Source: Lachnospiraceae bacterium UBA1267 (lineage in GTDB: Bacteria; Bacillota; Clostridia; Lachnospirales; Lachnospiraceae). From it: a stretch of DNA of 11,557 bases. A model generated the notes under the pieces. It did no database searches, was not told the origin of the DNA, and worked only from the letters and a program-made list of their open reading frames with translations. Below, piece after piece: positions 1-6,888 of this stretch (the first letter of the stretch is position 1; each line of letters starts with the position of its first letter). The stretch spans positions 2,840-14,396 of the forward strand of contig DBVJ01000147.1 in assembly GCA_002308115.1 (NCBI GenBank), in the 5' to 3' direction. Made by a program: the position numbers and the translations under genes.

Positions 1-477
1 AAAGGGGTTCAGAGCGCGCTTCTGGATCTGGGCGGAAATATACAGGCAGTCGGCAAAAAGCCCGGCGGAGCGCCTTTTCAGATCGCTGTAAAGGATCCCG
101 GGAGGGATGGCTACCTCGGCGTGCTTTCTTTGGATCTGCCGGATCTCGCGGTCGTCACAAGCGGCGCCTATGAACGGTATTTTGAAGAGGACGGCGTGCG
201 CTACGGACACATCATGGATCCCAAGACCGGCCGTCCCGCCGCGTCGGGACTTCTCTCCGTCACGGTCATCCACAACGACGGCGTGCTGTGCGACGCGATG
301 TCTACCGCGCTTTTCGTCATGGGAGAGGAGCGGGCCATCGAGCTCTGGCGAAAACTCAACTCTTTCGAATTCCTCATCGTGACCGAAGACGGACGTCTTC
401 TGGTGTCGGAAGGAAATGAAGGCCGGTTCACAAAGGACTCCGGCTGCGCATACAAAGCAGAGATCGTACACAGGTAA
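1..477 (+). CDS. apbE: FAD:protein FMN transferase (ApbE family), 3' part only
   Basis: The reading frame is open from the first base of the window and gives 158 C-terminal residues; the N-terminal half and start lie upstream. ApbE enzymes transfer FMN from FAD to Ser/Thr of target flavoproteins, usually on the outer face of the membrane. Visible family motifs are LDLGGNIQAVG (window residues 8-18), VVTSGAYERYF, the HIMDPKTGRPA block and DAMSTALFVMG, whose Asp and Thr belong to the conserved Mg-binding end of the fold. The stop is followed after 15 bases by the NusG-II gene, so the two are probably co-transcribed. Any lipoprotein signal would be outside the window and cannot be judged. The family call is firm. 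The target protein is unknown; an FMN-binding-domain protein upstream would be the expected partner, but that is inference. Confidence 0.95.
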   Translation, partial: KGVQSALLDLGGNIQAVGKKPGGAPFQIAVKDPGRDGYLGVLSLDLPDLAVVTSGAYERYFEEDGVRYGHIMDPKTGRPAASGLLSVTVIHNDGVLCDAMSTALFVMGEERAIELWRKLNSFEFLIVTEDGRLLVSEGNEGRFTKDSGCAYKAEIVHR

Positions 478-492
478 CGAAAGGACAGATGG

Positions 493-861
493 ATGAAGAC
501 CCGGACATGGATCATCTTGATCGCAGCATTTACGCTGACAGCGCTGGCCGCTTCGGCGTGGATCCTGATGTCCAAAAAGAGTTCCGGCGTTGCGCAAGTC
601 CTGGCTGACGGAGAACTTGTCCGTACCATCGATCTCGCCTCGGTCAAGGAAGCATATACCTTTGAAGTGACGACAGAGAAAGGCACCAACGTCATTCTGG
701 TCGAACCCGGGCGGATCTGCGTCAAGGAGGCGGACTGCAAAGACCATACCTGTGTGAAAATGGGCTGGCTTCAGGACCAGGCGACGCCGATCGTCTGCCT
801 TCCGCATAAACTCGTCATACGCATCGTCGACGCGGATGGCCCCGATGCCGTGGTACAGTAG
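493..861 (+). CDS. NusG domain II-containing membrane-anchored protein (EetA-like)
   Basis: This is a 122-residue protein with one N-terminal hydrophobic segment (about residues 5-27) followed by a small domain that would sit outside the cell. The domain matches the stand-alone NusG domain II family rather than transcription factor NusG. The signature is a cysteine-rich end: C76 and C82, then C87 in HTCVKMGW, and C102 with H105 in IVCLPHKL. An AAGGA ribosome site at 481-485 with a 7-base spacer supports the ATG at 493. It lies between apbE and a Gx-transporter gene; the same three families recur together in Bacillota, and from memory the NusG-II and Gx members resemble EetA and EetB of flavin-based extracellular electron transfer loci. 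Biochemical function is not known. The conserved Cys/His set suggests a disulfide or metal or redox site, which is inference. Confidence 0.85.
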   Translation: MKTRTWIILIAAFTLTALAASAWILMSKKSSGVAQVLADGELVRTIDLASVKEAYTFEVTTEKGTNVILVEPGRICVKEADCKDHTCVKMGWLQDQATPIVCLPHKLVIRIVDADGPDAVVQ

Positions 862-869
862 GAGGCGTG

Positions 870-1400
870 ATGAAAGGCTTTTCTCTGAAAAGACTGACGC
901 TCGACGCGGTGCTTTCGGCTGTGGCGCTGATCATTTTCGTCCTGGAATCGAGGATCCCGAATCTGGCGCCGGTTCCGGGCATGAAACTGGGTCTTGCAAA
1001 TATCGTGACGGTCTGGTCCATGTTCGCTTTAGGTCCTCTGGACACGCTGGCTGTACTTCTCATCCGCATCATTCTGGGAAGCGTCTTCGCGGGTTCCGTC
1101 ACATCGTTTTTCTTCTCGCTTGCGGGCGGGATGCTCTGTTATCTTGTGCAGCTCTTTCTTCGGAAGATCCTGAACCCGAAGCAGATTTTTGTAGCAGGGA
1201 TACTTGGCGCCGTCGCGCATAACATCGGGCAGATGATCGTCGCCCTGATCGCATTTCAGTCTGTGTCCGTGTTGGTCTATCTGCCGTTTTTACTGGTATC
1301 CGCGGTGCTGACCGGCGCGCTTACCGGCCTTACGGCGCAGTTCCTCCTGCCGTTGTTGGAGAAGGCCTGTCATGCCATGAAGAAGGACAGGAGAGAGTAA
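870..1400 (+). CDS. Gx transporter family / 'heptaprenyl diphosphate synthase component I' membrane protein (EetB-like)
   Basis: This 176-residue protein is very hydrophobic, with about five membrane segments (roughly residues 11-29, 41-54, 57-77, 79-97 and 106-160, the last stretch probably two helices). It carries the family motifs GMKLGLANIVT (37-47) and GAVAHNIGQ (113-121). The family was long annotated as component I of heptaprenyl diphosphate synthase, but its membrane topology resembles ECF-type substrate-binding or quinone-related membrane proteins, so the enzymatic name is doubtful. A GTG at 867 is in frame, but AGGAGG at 860-865 leaves it only one base of spacer, so the ATG at 870 is the better start. 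The ribosome site overlaps the stop of the preceding gene, indicating coupled translation. It is the last gene of the trio and is followed by a terminator. Confidence 0.85.
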   Translation: MKGFSLKRLTLDAVLSAVALIIFVLESRIPNLAPVPGMKLGLANIVTVWSMFALGPLDTLAVLLIRIILGSVFAGSVTSFFFSLAGGMLCYLVQLFLRKILNPKQIFVAGILGAVAHNIGQMIVALIAFQSVSVLVYLPFLLVSAVLTGALTGLTAQFLLPLLEKACHAMKKDRRE

Positions 1401-1420
1401 CGGATTCGTCCGTTGCTTAA

Positions 1421-1466
1421 AGAAAAATCCCGGGAAAGAAAATCCCGGGATCTTTTCTGTTTTTCG
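1421..1466. terminator. Bidirectional intrinsic terminator between the Gx gene and the Rrf2 gene
   Basis: A perfect 9-bp stem, ATCCCGGGA at 1427-1435 pairing with TCCCGGGAT at 1443-1451, encloses a 7-base A-rich loop. On the plus strand it is followed by CTTTTCTGTTTTT. Read on the minus strand it is followed by TTTTTCTTT. It therefore can end both the apbE-NusG-II-Gx transcript and the convergent cysK-rrf2 transcript. Confidence 0.85.
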
Positions 1467-1470
1467 GGTC

Positions 1471-1872
1471 TTATGGAATCAGATCCGCGAGGGTGACCGA
1501 ATCCAGATATTCGGAGACCACTTTGTCAAGACCTTTCCACAGCGGAAGCGTCCGGCAGAAGGAGGCGCGTTCGCAGGCCGGCGCGTCGCACGTGAGACAG
1601 GCCACCGGGGCCAGATCTCCTTCGGTTGCCCGAAGCACGTCGCCGACCCGGTAGTCTGCGGGATCTTTCGTGAGGCGGTAGCCGCCCCCTTTTCCGTGCA
1701 CGCCTTCGATGAAACCTGCTTCCACGAGGAAGGGCAGGATCTTCTCCAGGTATTTCAGGGAAATGTTCTGCCTTTCAGCAACTTCACGCATAGCGACATA
1801 TCCCGCGTCCCGATGCTCGGCGAGATCCACGAGTACTCTGAGCGCATATCTTCCTTTTGTTGTGATATACAT
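1471..1872 (-). CDS. Rrf2 family transcriptional regulator with a four-cysteine cluster
   Basis: The 133-residue protein begins MYITTKGRYALRVLVDLA, the classic Rrf2 winged-helix N-terminus, followed by the recognition helix region (ISLKYLEKILPFL) and the wing with GKGGGYRL. Residues 92-106 hold four cysteines spaced C-x2-C-x4-C-x5-C. IscR and NsrR use three Cys in this region to hold an Fe-S cluster, whereas the B. subtilis cysteine regulator CymR has none, so an iron-sulfur or thiol sensor is likely (inference). A TTG at 1875 is in frame, but GGAGGG at 1878-1883 gives a 5-base spacer to the ATG at 1872, which is preferred. It lies 21 bases after cysK on the same strand and is probably co-transcribed, so it may control cysK and itself. 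The exact signal cannot be read from sequence. Confidence 0.92.
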   Translation of the reverse strand: MYITTKGRYALRVLVDLAEHRDAGYVAMREVAERQNISLKYLEKILPFLVEAGFIEGVHGKGGGYRLTKDPADYRVGDVLRATEGDLAPVACLTCDAPACERASFCRTLPLWKGLDKVVSEYLDSVTLADLIP

Positions 1873-1893
1873 CAAAGCCCTCCAAAATCCCTG

Positions 1894-2826
<933 letters not shown>

Positions 2827-2865
2827 GTTCCAAACTCCTCCTTGGGGTAGAAATCATTTTCATGG

Positions 2866-2894
2866 ATGTTAACACGATTTACCTACCAAGTCAA
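2866..2894 (-). promoter_or_regulatory. Sigma-A-type promoter of cysK-rrf2
   Basis: On the minus strand TTGACT (2889-2894) is followed after 17 bases by TAACAT (2866-2871). The boxes and spacing are close to the housekeeping consensus, and the predicted start is about 30 bases before the cysK ATG. The -35 box lies within the inverted repeat at 2877-2903. Confidence 0.75.
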
Positions 2895-2903
2895 GGGGTA
2901 AAT
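2877..2903. promoter_or_regulatory. Candidate operator over the cysK promoter
   Basis: A 27-base inverted repeat has perfect 7-bp arms, ATTTACC (2877-2883) and GGTAAAT (2897-2903), separated by 13 bases. It covers the -35 box and much of the spacer, where a bound repressor would block RNA polymerase. The size suits an Rrf2 dimer, and an Rrf2 gene lies in the same transcription unit. Assignment to that protein is inference. Confidence 0.5.
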
Positions 2904-2939
2904 AAAGCAAAGAAGAAGCGCGCCGCCGGGGCGCGCTTC
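2901..2939 (-). terminator. Intrinsic terminator after the DUF4153/4173 gene
   Basis: A perfect 10-bp GC-rich stem is formed by GAAGCGCGCC (2915-2924) and GGCGCGCTTC (2930-2939) with a 5-base loop. Read on the minus strand it is followed by TTCTTTGCTTTATTT. It sits 20 bases beyond the stop of the membrane-protein gene, directly upstream of the cysK promoter on the same strand, and would insulate the two units. Confidence 0.8.
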
Positions 2940-2959
2940 CATTTTGAAGGACGTGTGGT

Positions 2960-4291
2960 TTACACAAAGGCCAGGCCGACCATGGTGACGGCGCTTACGA
3001 TAAACCAGATCCGGGCGGTCTTCTTGCCGGAGAGGAGAGAAATGAGCATACAGACGGAAGCAAACAGCAGTACGCTCGTGAGCCAGATGCCCTGAAGCCT
3101 CAGAGGCGTAAAACCATAGGCTTTGAGGTACATGTAGATCTTCAGGAAATCCACGACTGCGAACAGGATCGTTTCCAGAAGGAGTATCGTTCCGCCAACC
3201 TTGATGAGCGGGGATTTTCTGGAGGTCCTCGTCGCGAGCCACAGAAGAAGGAAGTTCACGACCATGATGCCCAGAAGTTCCATGAGACCGCGGACAGCGT
3301 AATCGGAATAAATATATCCTTCCGGCAGTTTCTGCTCGAATGCTCCGGCGAAATACGTCCATTGCAGCACGAAGAACAGCACGTAGAAGACCGAGAACAG
3401 AAGGATGAAAACGAACCAGATCACCGGCGGCACTTTCCTGATGCGTTCAAGAAGCCTGAGGACGCCTGAAGACCTCGCGCCGAACTGCGCTTTCGTTTCG
3501 CGGAAACTCCCTCCCAGCATGCCATAGACATAGGAGGCGATAAAGAAGGTCAGGAACAGCTTCACAAAGAGCTCAAAATTCCAGACGATCCCCAATGCTT
3601 TCCAGAAGGAATCCAGCGCTTTCCCGAAACGCTCATCCGCAGAGGACAGAAGCGCAAGCGCGATGATGAGAAGGATCAGGCCCAGAATGACCGCGCCGAC
3701 CGCGAGCGCCACCCTTATGCCGTGTCCTTTCTTGTCTTCGGGTTTTCCGGTGAAGGTACTGATGATCGAAGAGAGCATCAGATGGAAGTTTTTGAAAGGC
3801 AGGATGAAGAACGCCGTGAGTCCGTCCCAGAAGAACATATGGCTGGTTTTATCGCCTTCCGAAAGCCTCTTTCCGCGTGTCAGAAGCCAGTAGGGCGCAA
3901 AGAGATGCAGAAAGAGCAGAAGATGAAAGCCTTTCCAGACATGGCTCAGTTCGAAACTGAATGCAATGGCGACCGCGATCTCCGCAAGCAGCCACAGGAC
4001 GGATTCAAAAGAGATCTTTTCTCTGTGGTGCAGTATCTCGCCCGCCGCAATGAAGCCGCTTACAAAGATCATGAGAAAGATCTTTGCACGAAGGATCTGC
4101 GCATCCTCAAACGCGTCAATAGACCAGAGGAACTGAACGTATAAAAATGCGACAGGGATGGCAAGCCAGGCGATGACTTTTTCCATGGTCGTCGTGTTGA
4201 ACAATGCCGGAAGAGGCCTTTCCGGGGCAGTCTCTGAGATCGCCGGGAGGTTTTTGTCCGCTTCCTGGCTCATATTGGGTTCCGTATTCAT
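2960..4291 (-). CDS. DUF4153/DUF4173-family multi-pass membrane protein
   Basis: This 443-residue protein has a polar N-terminal tail of about 35 residues followed by about eleven hydrophobic segments (for example 38-57, 68-86, 96-115, 118-138, 193-216, 238-260, 289-313, 334-354, 366-388, 399-420, 427-443). The stretch YIYSDYAVRGLMELLGIMV (326-344) and AYGFTPLRL (391-399) resemble the conserved blocks of the DUF4153 and DUF4173 families; I cannot separate the two without a profile search. Function is unknown. No catalytic motif is visible. It is the third gene of a unit with DUF2975 and an XRE regulator; its ribosome site AAGGAGGA (4301-4308) overlaps the regulator's stop, so translation is probably coupled. 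A role in envelope or membrane stress is a guess from context only. Confidence 0.8.
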   Translation of the reverse strand: MNTEPNMSQEADKNLPAISETAPERPLPALFNTTTMEKVIAWLAIPVAFLYVQFLWSIDAFEDAQILRAKIFLMIFVSGFIAAGEILHHREKISFESVLWLLAEIAVAIAFSFELSHVWKGFHLLLFLHLFAPYWLLTRGKRLSEGDKTSHMFFWDGLTAFFILPFKNFHLMLSSIISTFTGKPEDKKGHGIRVALAVGAVILGLILLIIALALLSSADERFGKALDSFWKALGIVWNFELFVKLFLTFFIASYVYGMLGGSFRETKAQFGARSSGVLRLLERIRKVPPVIWFVFILLFSVFYVLFFVLQWTYFAGAFEQKLPEGYIYSDYAVRGLMELLGIMVVNFLLLWLATRTSRKSPLIKVGGTILLLETILFAVVDFLKIYMYLKAYGFTPLRLQGIWLTSVLLFASVCMLISLLSGKKTARIWFIVSAVTMVGLAFV

Positions 4292-4306
4292 GAGGAACTT
4301 TCCTCC

Positions 4307-4546
4307 TTAGTCGTTGTCGGGATCGTCCGGCCCGGGAGCTTCCTCACAGACGAGGAGGTCTCCGGGCTGGCAGTGCAGTTCGCGGCAAAGCGCGATGAGC
4401 GTCGAAAAACGGATCGCACGCGCCTTGTCATTTTTCAAAATGGACAGGTTCGCAGGGGTGATGCCTACACGGGAGGCCAGCTCTCCCGCACTCATCCGCT
4501 CACGGGCGAGGAGCAGATCAATATTGACATGGATTCTCATGCTCAT
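4307..4546 (-). CDS. Small XRE-family (YozG-type) helix-turn-helix regulator
   Basis: The 79-residue protein consists almost wholly of a Cro/CI-type helix-turn-helix: the first helices around residues 8-27, turn at VGIT, recognition helix PANLSILKND (31-40), then FSTLIALCRELHCQPGDLL typical of the short YozG-like regulators. The C-terminal tail is acidic (PDDPDND). AAGGAGGAG (4552-4560) lies 5 bases before the ATG at 4546; a second in-frame ATG at 4540 would have an 11-base spacer. The ribosome site overlaps the DUF2975 stop. Pairs of DUF2975 membrane protein and such a regulator are common in Bacillota, where the regulator is presumed to act on its own operon. The palindrome at 5033-5044 is a candidate target, by inference. 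Confidence 0.92.
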   Translation of the reverse strand: MSMRIHVNIDLLLARERMSAGELASRVGITPANLSILKNDKARAIRFSTLIALCRELHCQPGDLLVCEEAPGPDDPDND

Positions 4547-4558
4547 TTCAGCTCCTCC

Positions 4559-5011
4559 TTATACGGTCAGATCCAGCTCGTCTTTCATTTCGACGGCTTT
4601 ATGCATCACGTTTTTCACCACCCGCACCACAAGTGTGAGGAAGAGGGCGGCGAGGGTCACGAAGAAGAGAGGCTGGTAGAAAAATCCGCCGGCAAAGGTC
4701 AGAATGCCGACTCCGAGACACAGAAGGCTGACCGCCCGGAGTATCGAGACATTCTGCTCCGTGAAAACGATGCCTTTCCGGATATTCCGGATGAGCCGTA
4801 GCATTTTCCACAGGATAAACCATCCCAGGACAGAGCAGGCATACAGGATGACGACCAGCGTGATGCGAATGCCCTCGCCGGTCATGTTGCGGATCTTCAT
4901 GTACCAGCCCGACAGCGGCCACAGTCCGACATCCAGGACGAGAAGGCACGCGGCCAGAATGTAAATGAAGATCTCCGTCAAAAGCGCGCTGTTGCGTGTG
5001 TTTGAATTCAT
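4559..5011 (-). CDS. DUF2975 domain-containing membrane protein
   Basis: This 150-residue protein has four predicted membrane helices (about residues 10-32, 49-72, 92-112 and 113-133) and a charged C-terminus. The layout, with RLIRNIRKGIVFTEQNV (72-88) between helices two and three, is the hallmark of DUF2975 proteins, which typically contain a G-x-x-F-x-x-x-N stretch there. The function of the family is unknown; it is nearly always paired with a small XRE regulator, as here. GGAGGAG (5018-5024) stands 6 bases before the ATG. It is the first gene of a three-gene unit behind a strong promoter. The protein may sense a membrane signal and control the regulator, but the sequence does not show this. 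Confidence 0.88.
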   Translation of the reverse strand: MNSNTRNSALLTEIFIYILAACLLVLDVGLWPLSGWYMKIRNMTGEGIRITLVVILYACSVLGWFILWKMLRLIRNIRKGIVFTEQNVSILRAVSLLCLGVGILTFAGGFFYQPLFFVTLAALFLTLVVRVVKNVMHKAVEMKDELDLTV

Positions 5012-5032
5012 GGTGGACTCCTCCGGAGGATT

Positions 5033-5044
5033 TTGTGATCACAA
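5033..5044. promoter_or_regulatory. Perfect palindrome at the start site of the DUF2975 unit (candidate operator)
   Basis: TTGTGATCACAA is a perfect 12-bp palindrome lying about 6 bases beyond the -10 box, over the expected transcription start. That position suits a repressor site. The half-sites lack the 6-base gap of a CRP/FNR site. The small XRE protein of the same operon is the obvious candidate binder, but this is inferred. Confidence 0.45.
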
Positions 5045-5049
5045 GTCGG

Positions 5050-5078
5050 ATCATAGACCAAATAATATCGTTTGTCAA
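5050..5078 (-). promoter_or_regulatory. Near-consensus sigma-A promoter of the DUF2975-XRE-DUF4153/4173 unit
   Basis: On the minus strand a perfect TTGACA (5073-5078) is followed after exactly 17 bases by TATGAT (5050-5055). Upstream of the -35 box is an A/T-rich tract (about 5079-5105) that could act as an UP element. This is the strongest-looking promoter in the window. Confidence 0.85.
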
Positions 5079-5126
5079 TAAAAAAATATTGAAAATCATA
5101 GTTTTTGAAAAAGACTGTCCAAAAAC

Positions 5127-5156
5127 TTGAATGAAAGGGCCTTTCTGCGGTATGAT
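5127..5156 (+). promoter_or_regulatory. Probable promoter of the aquaporin-aro operon
   Basis: TTGAAT (5127-5132), an 18-base spacer and TATGAT (5151-5156) give a plausible sigma-A promoter, divergent from the DUF2975 promoter. The spacer contains GAAAGG-G-CCTTTC (5133-5145), a short inverted repeat that might be a regulatory site. A TATAAT at 5164-5169 is an alternative -10 but has no good -35. Confidence 0.6.
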
Positions 5157-5204
5157 ATACATATATAATCTGGCAGAATTTGCCTGTATATGAAGGAGGT
5201 TTCT

Positions 5205-5864
5205 ATGAAAGCTTTGAAAAAGTATGTCGCGGAATGCCTCGGAACCTTTGTCCTGGTATTCTTCGCCTGCGGCGCGGCGGTCGTCACGAAGTGCTCGACG
5301 GACAATTACGCCGGCTATCTTCTGACCGCGCTGGCTTTCGGCCTGGTCATTGTCGGCATGGCTTATTCGATCGGCAACGTCTCCGGCTGCCATATCAACC
5401 CGGCGGTTTCTCTGGCAATGCTGATCACCAAGAAGCTGAGTCTTAAGGACTTCATCGGCTATGTGCTTGCGCAGTTTATCGGCGCGATCGCCGGCGCGGC
5501 GCTTCTCATGCTGTTCGTGGGCAAGGATTCCGGTCTGGGCACCAACGGCCTGTTTGAAGGCAACGTCTGGCTGTCTCTTCTGATCGAAGTGGTCCTGACC
5601 TTTGTCTTCGTGTACGTCATTCTCGGCGTGACCTCGAAGAAGGAGAATGGTGCGGTCGCCGGTCTGGTCATCGGTCTCACGCTGACGCTGGTCCACATTC
5701 TTGGCATCTATTTCACCGGCACTTCCGTCAACCCGGCCCGTTCCTTCGGCCCCGCGCTGTTCGCAGGCGGCGAAGCCCTCAAGAACGTCTGGGTGTTCAT
5801 CCTCGCTCCGCTGGTCGGCGGCGCGCTGGCAGCAGTCGTTTTCAAAGTACTGAACAAGGAATGA
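5205..5864 (+). CDS. Aquaporin, AqpZ-like water channel (MIP family)
   Basis: This 219-residue inner-membrane channel has six membrane helices and both half-helix NPA motifs: HINPAV (NPA at 65-67) and TSVNPARS (NPA at 176-178). Residues at the selectivity filter match E. coli AqpZ: F45 in helix 2, H164 in helix 5, T173 and R179. This predicts a water-selective pore rather than a glycerol facilitator, which would have a wider filter and usually more residues. An upstream in-frame ATG at 5190 is rejected because AAGGAGG (5193-5199) lies inside that extension; it gives a 5-base spacer to the ATG at 5205. The gene heads the aro operon, with aroB starting only 10 bases after its stop. Why an aquaporin is joined to the shikimate genes is not evident. 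Confidence 0.94.
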   Translation: MKALKKYVAECLGTFVLVFFACGAAVVTKCSTDNYAGYLLTALAFGLVIVGMAYSIGNVSGCHINPAVSLAMLITKKLSLKDFIGYVLAQFIGAIAGAALLMLFVGKDSGLGTNGLFEGNVWLSLLIEVVLTFVFVYVILGVTSKKENGAVAGLVIGLTLTLVHILGIYFTGTSVNPARSFGPALFAGGEALKNVWVFILAPLVGGALAAVVFKVLNKE

Positions 5865-5874
5865 TCTCAAAGAC

Positions 5875-6888
5875 ATGATCTTCAGCATTCAGGCAGAAGA
5901 GAAGTCCTACGACGTCGTGATCGAGGCAGGCGCGCTCCGGGAAGCCGGGAAGCACTTCTGCCTCGACCGGCGCGTCCTCATTGTTACAGACAGCGGCGTG
6001 CCCCTGGACTATGCGGAAACGGTTCGAAAGCAGGCGGCTTGCGGCTATGTTTATATATTGCCGGAGGGAGAGGCCAATAAGGATCTGGCGCATTTTCAGG
6101 AGATCCTGGTCTTCCTCATGGAGCATGACTTTACCCGAAAAGACGCCGTGGTTTCCGTGGGCGGAGGTGTTGCGGGAGACCTTGCTGCTTTCGCCGCCTC
6201 CTGCTACATGCGCGGCATCGACTATTACTGTATTCCTACAACTCTGGCCGCGCAGGGAGACGCCTCGATCGGAGGCAAGACTGCGGCGGACCTTCTGGGC
6301 GCCAAGAATATCGTCGGCACATTCTGGCAGCCCAAGGGTGTCCTGGTCGATCCGGATACCCTGAAATCTTTGCCGGAAAGGCAGCTCCATGCCGGCCTTT
6401 CCGAAGTGATCAAGCACGGCCTCATCGGGGACGCGGCGCTTTTTGAATGCCTTGAAAGCACAGATGATCTTCAGAGGGATCTGCCCTGGATCATCGAACG
6501 CTCCCTTCAGGTAAAGCGCCGGATCATCGAAGCGGATCCCCGAGAAGAGGGGCTCCGTAAATGTCTGAACTTCGGTCATACTTTGGGGCATGGGCTTGAA
6601 AGCGCCTCAAAAGGCAGGCTTCTTCACGGAGAGGCTGTCGCCCTCGGGATGATCCCCATGTGCACGCCTGAAGTGCGGAAGAGACTGCTTCCGGTCCTTT
6701 TGAAATACGGGCTCCCCGTCACGACGGACCTCGATCCGGAAGAAGACATGTTCTTCGTGCGGCATGACAAAAAGAAACAGAAATCAAGCTATACGACGGT
6801 ATTTGTCTCCGAAATCGGGACTTTTGAATTTCGTGAAATGCAGGATCGGGAACTTAAGGACGCGCTTCAGGAGATTTTGATAAAATGA
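5875..6888 (+). CDS. aroB: 3-dehydroquinate synthase
   Basis: AroB converts DAHP to 3-dehydroquinate, the second step of the shikimate pathway, using NAD and a divalent metal. The 337-residue protein has the NAD-binding GGGVAGD (96-102), the PTTL...DASIGGKT block (121-136) and the three metal ligands of the family: E177 in SEVIKHG, H235 in NFGHTLGH and H251 in LHGEAVALGM, with the 16-residue spacing between the last two kept. The usual PTTLLAQVDSS reads PTTLAAQGDAS here, a Val-to-Gly change next to the active-site Asp. It is slightly shorter than the usual 350-365 residues. No clear ribosome site precedes the ATG at 5875; AAGGA at 5856-5860 is 14 bases away, so translation probably depends on ribosomes leaving the aquaporin stop. 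Its stop overlaps the aroC start (ATGA). Confidence 0.96.
   Translation: MIFSIQAEEKSYDVVIEAGALREAGKHFCLDRRVLIVTDSGVPLDYAETVRKQAACGYVYILPEGEANKDLAHFQEILVFLMEHDFTRKDAVVSVGGGVAGDLAAFAASCYMRGIDYYCIPTTLAAQGDASIGGKTAADLLGAKNIVGTFWQPKGVLVDPDTLKSLPERQLHAGLSEVIKHGLIGDAALFECLESTDDLQRDLPWIIERSLQVKRRIIEADPREEGLRKCLNFGHTLGHGLESASKGRLLHGEAVALGMIPMCTPEVRKRLLPVLLKYGLPVTTDLDPEEDMFFVRHDKKKQKSSYTTVFVSEIGTFEFREMQDRELKDALQEILIK

Noticed and set aside
201-740. Open frame of 179 codons on the minus strand
   Set aside because: It lies opposite apbE and the NusG-II gene, both with clear family motifs; the translation is Ser/Arg-rich and shows no recognisable domain.
493-861. Transcription factor NusG
   Set aside because: The protein has a membrane anchor and only the Cys-rich domain II; the NGN and KOW domains are missing.
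2827-2865. T-box or SAM riboswitch before cysK
   Set aside because: The predicted leader is only about 30 bases, far too short for either, and no such conserved elements are seen.
5033-5044. CRP/FNR-type site at TTGTGATCACAA
   Set aside because: Such sites need about six bases between the TGTGA and TCACA halves; here the halves share the central bases.
5190-5204. Upstream ATG for the aquaporin
   Set aside because: The only good ribosome site lies inside this extension, so the ATG at 5205 is the real start.
4599-5888. Open frame of 429 codons on the minus strand through the DUF2975 gene, the intergenic region and the aquaporin
   Set aside because: It is a shadow in another frame: the sequence is highly polar, crosses two promoters and overlaps two well-supported membrane-protein genes.
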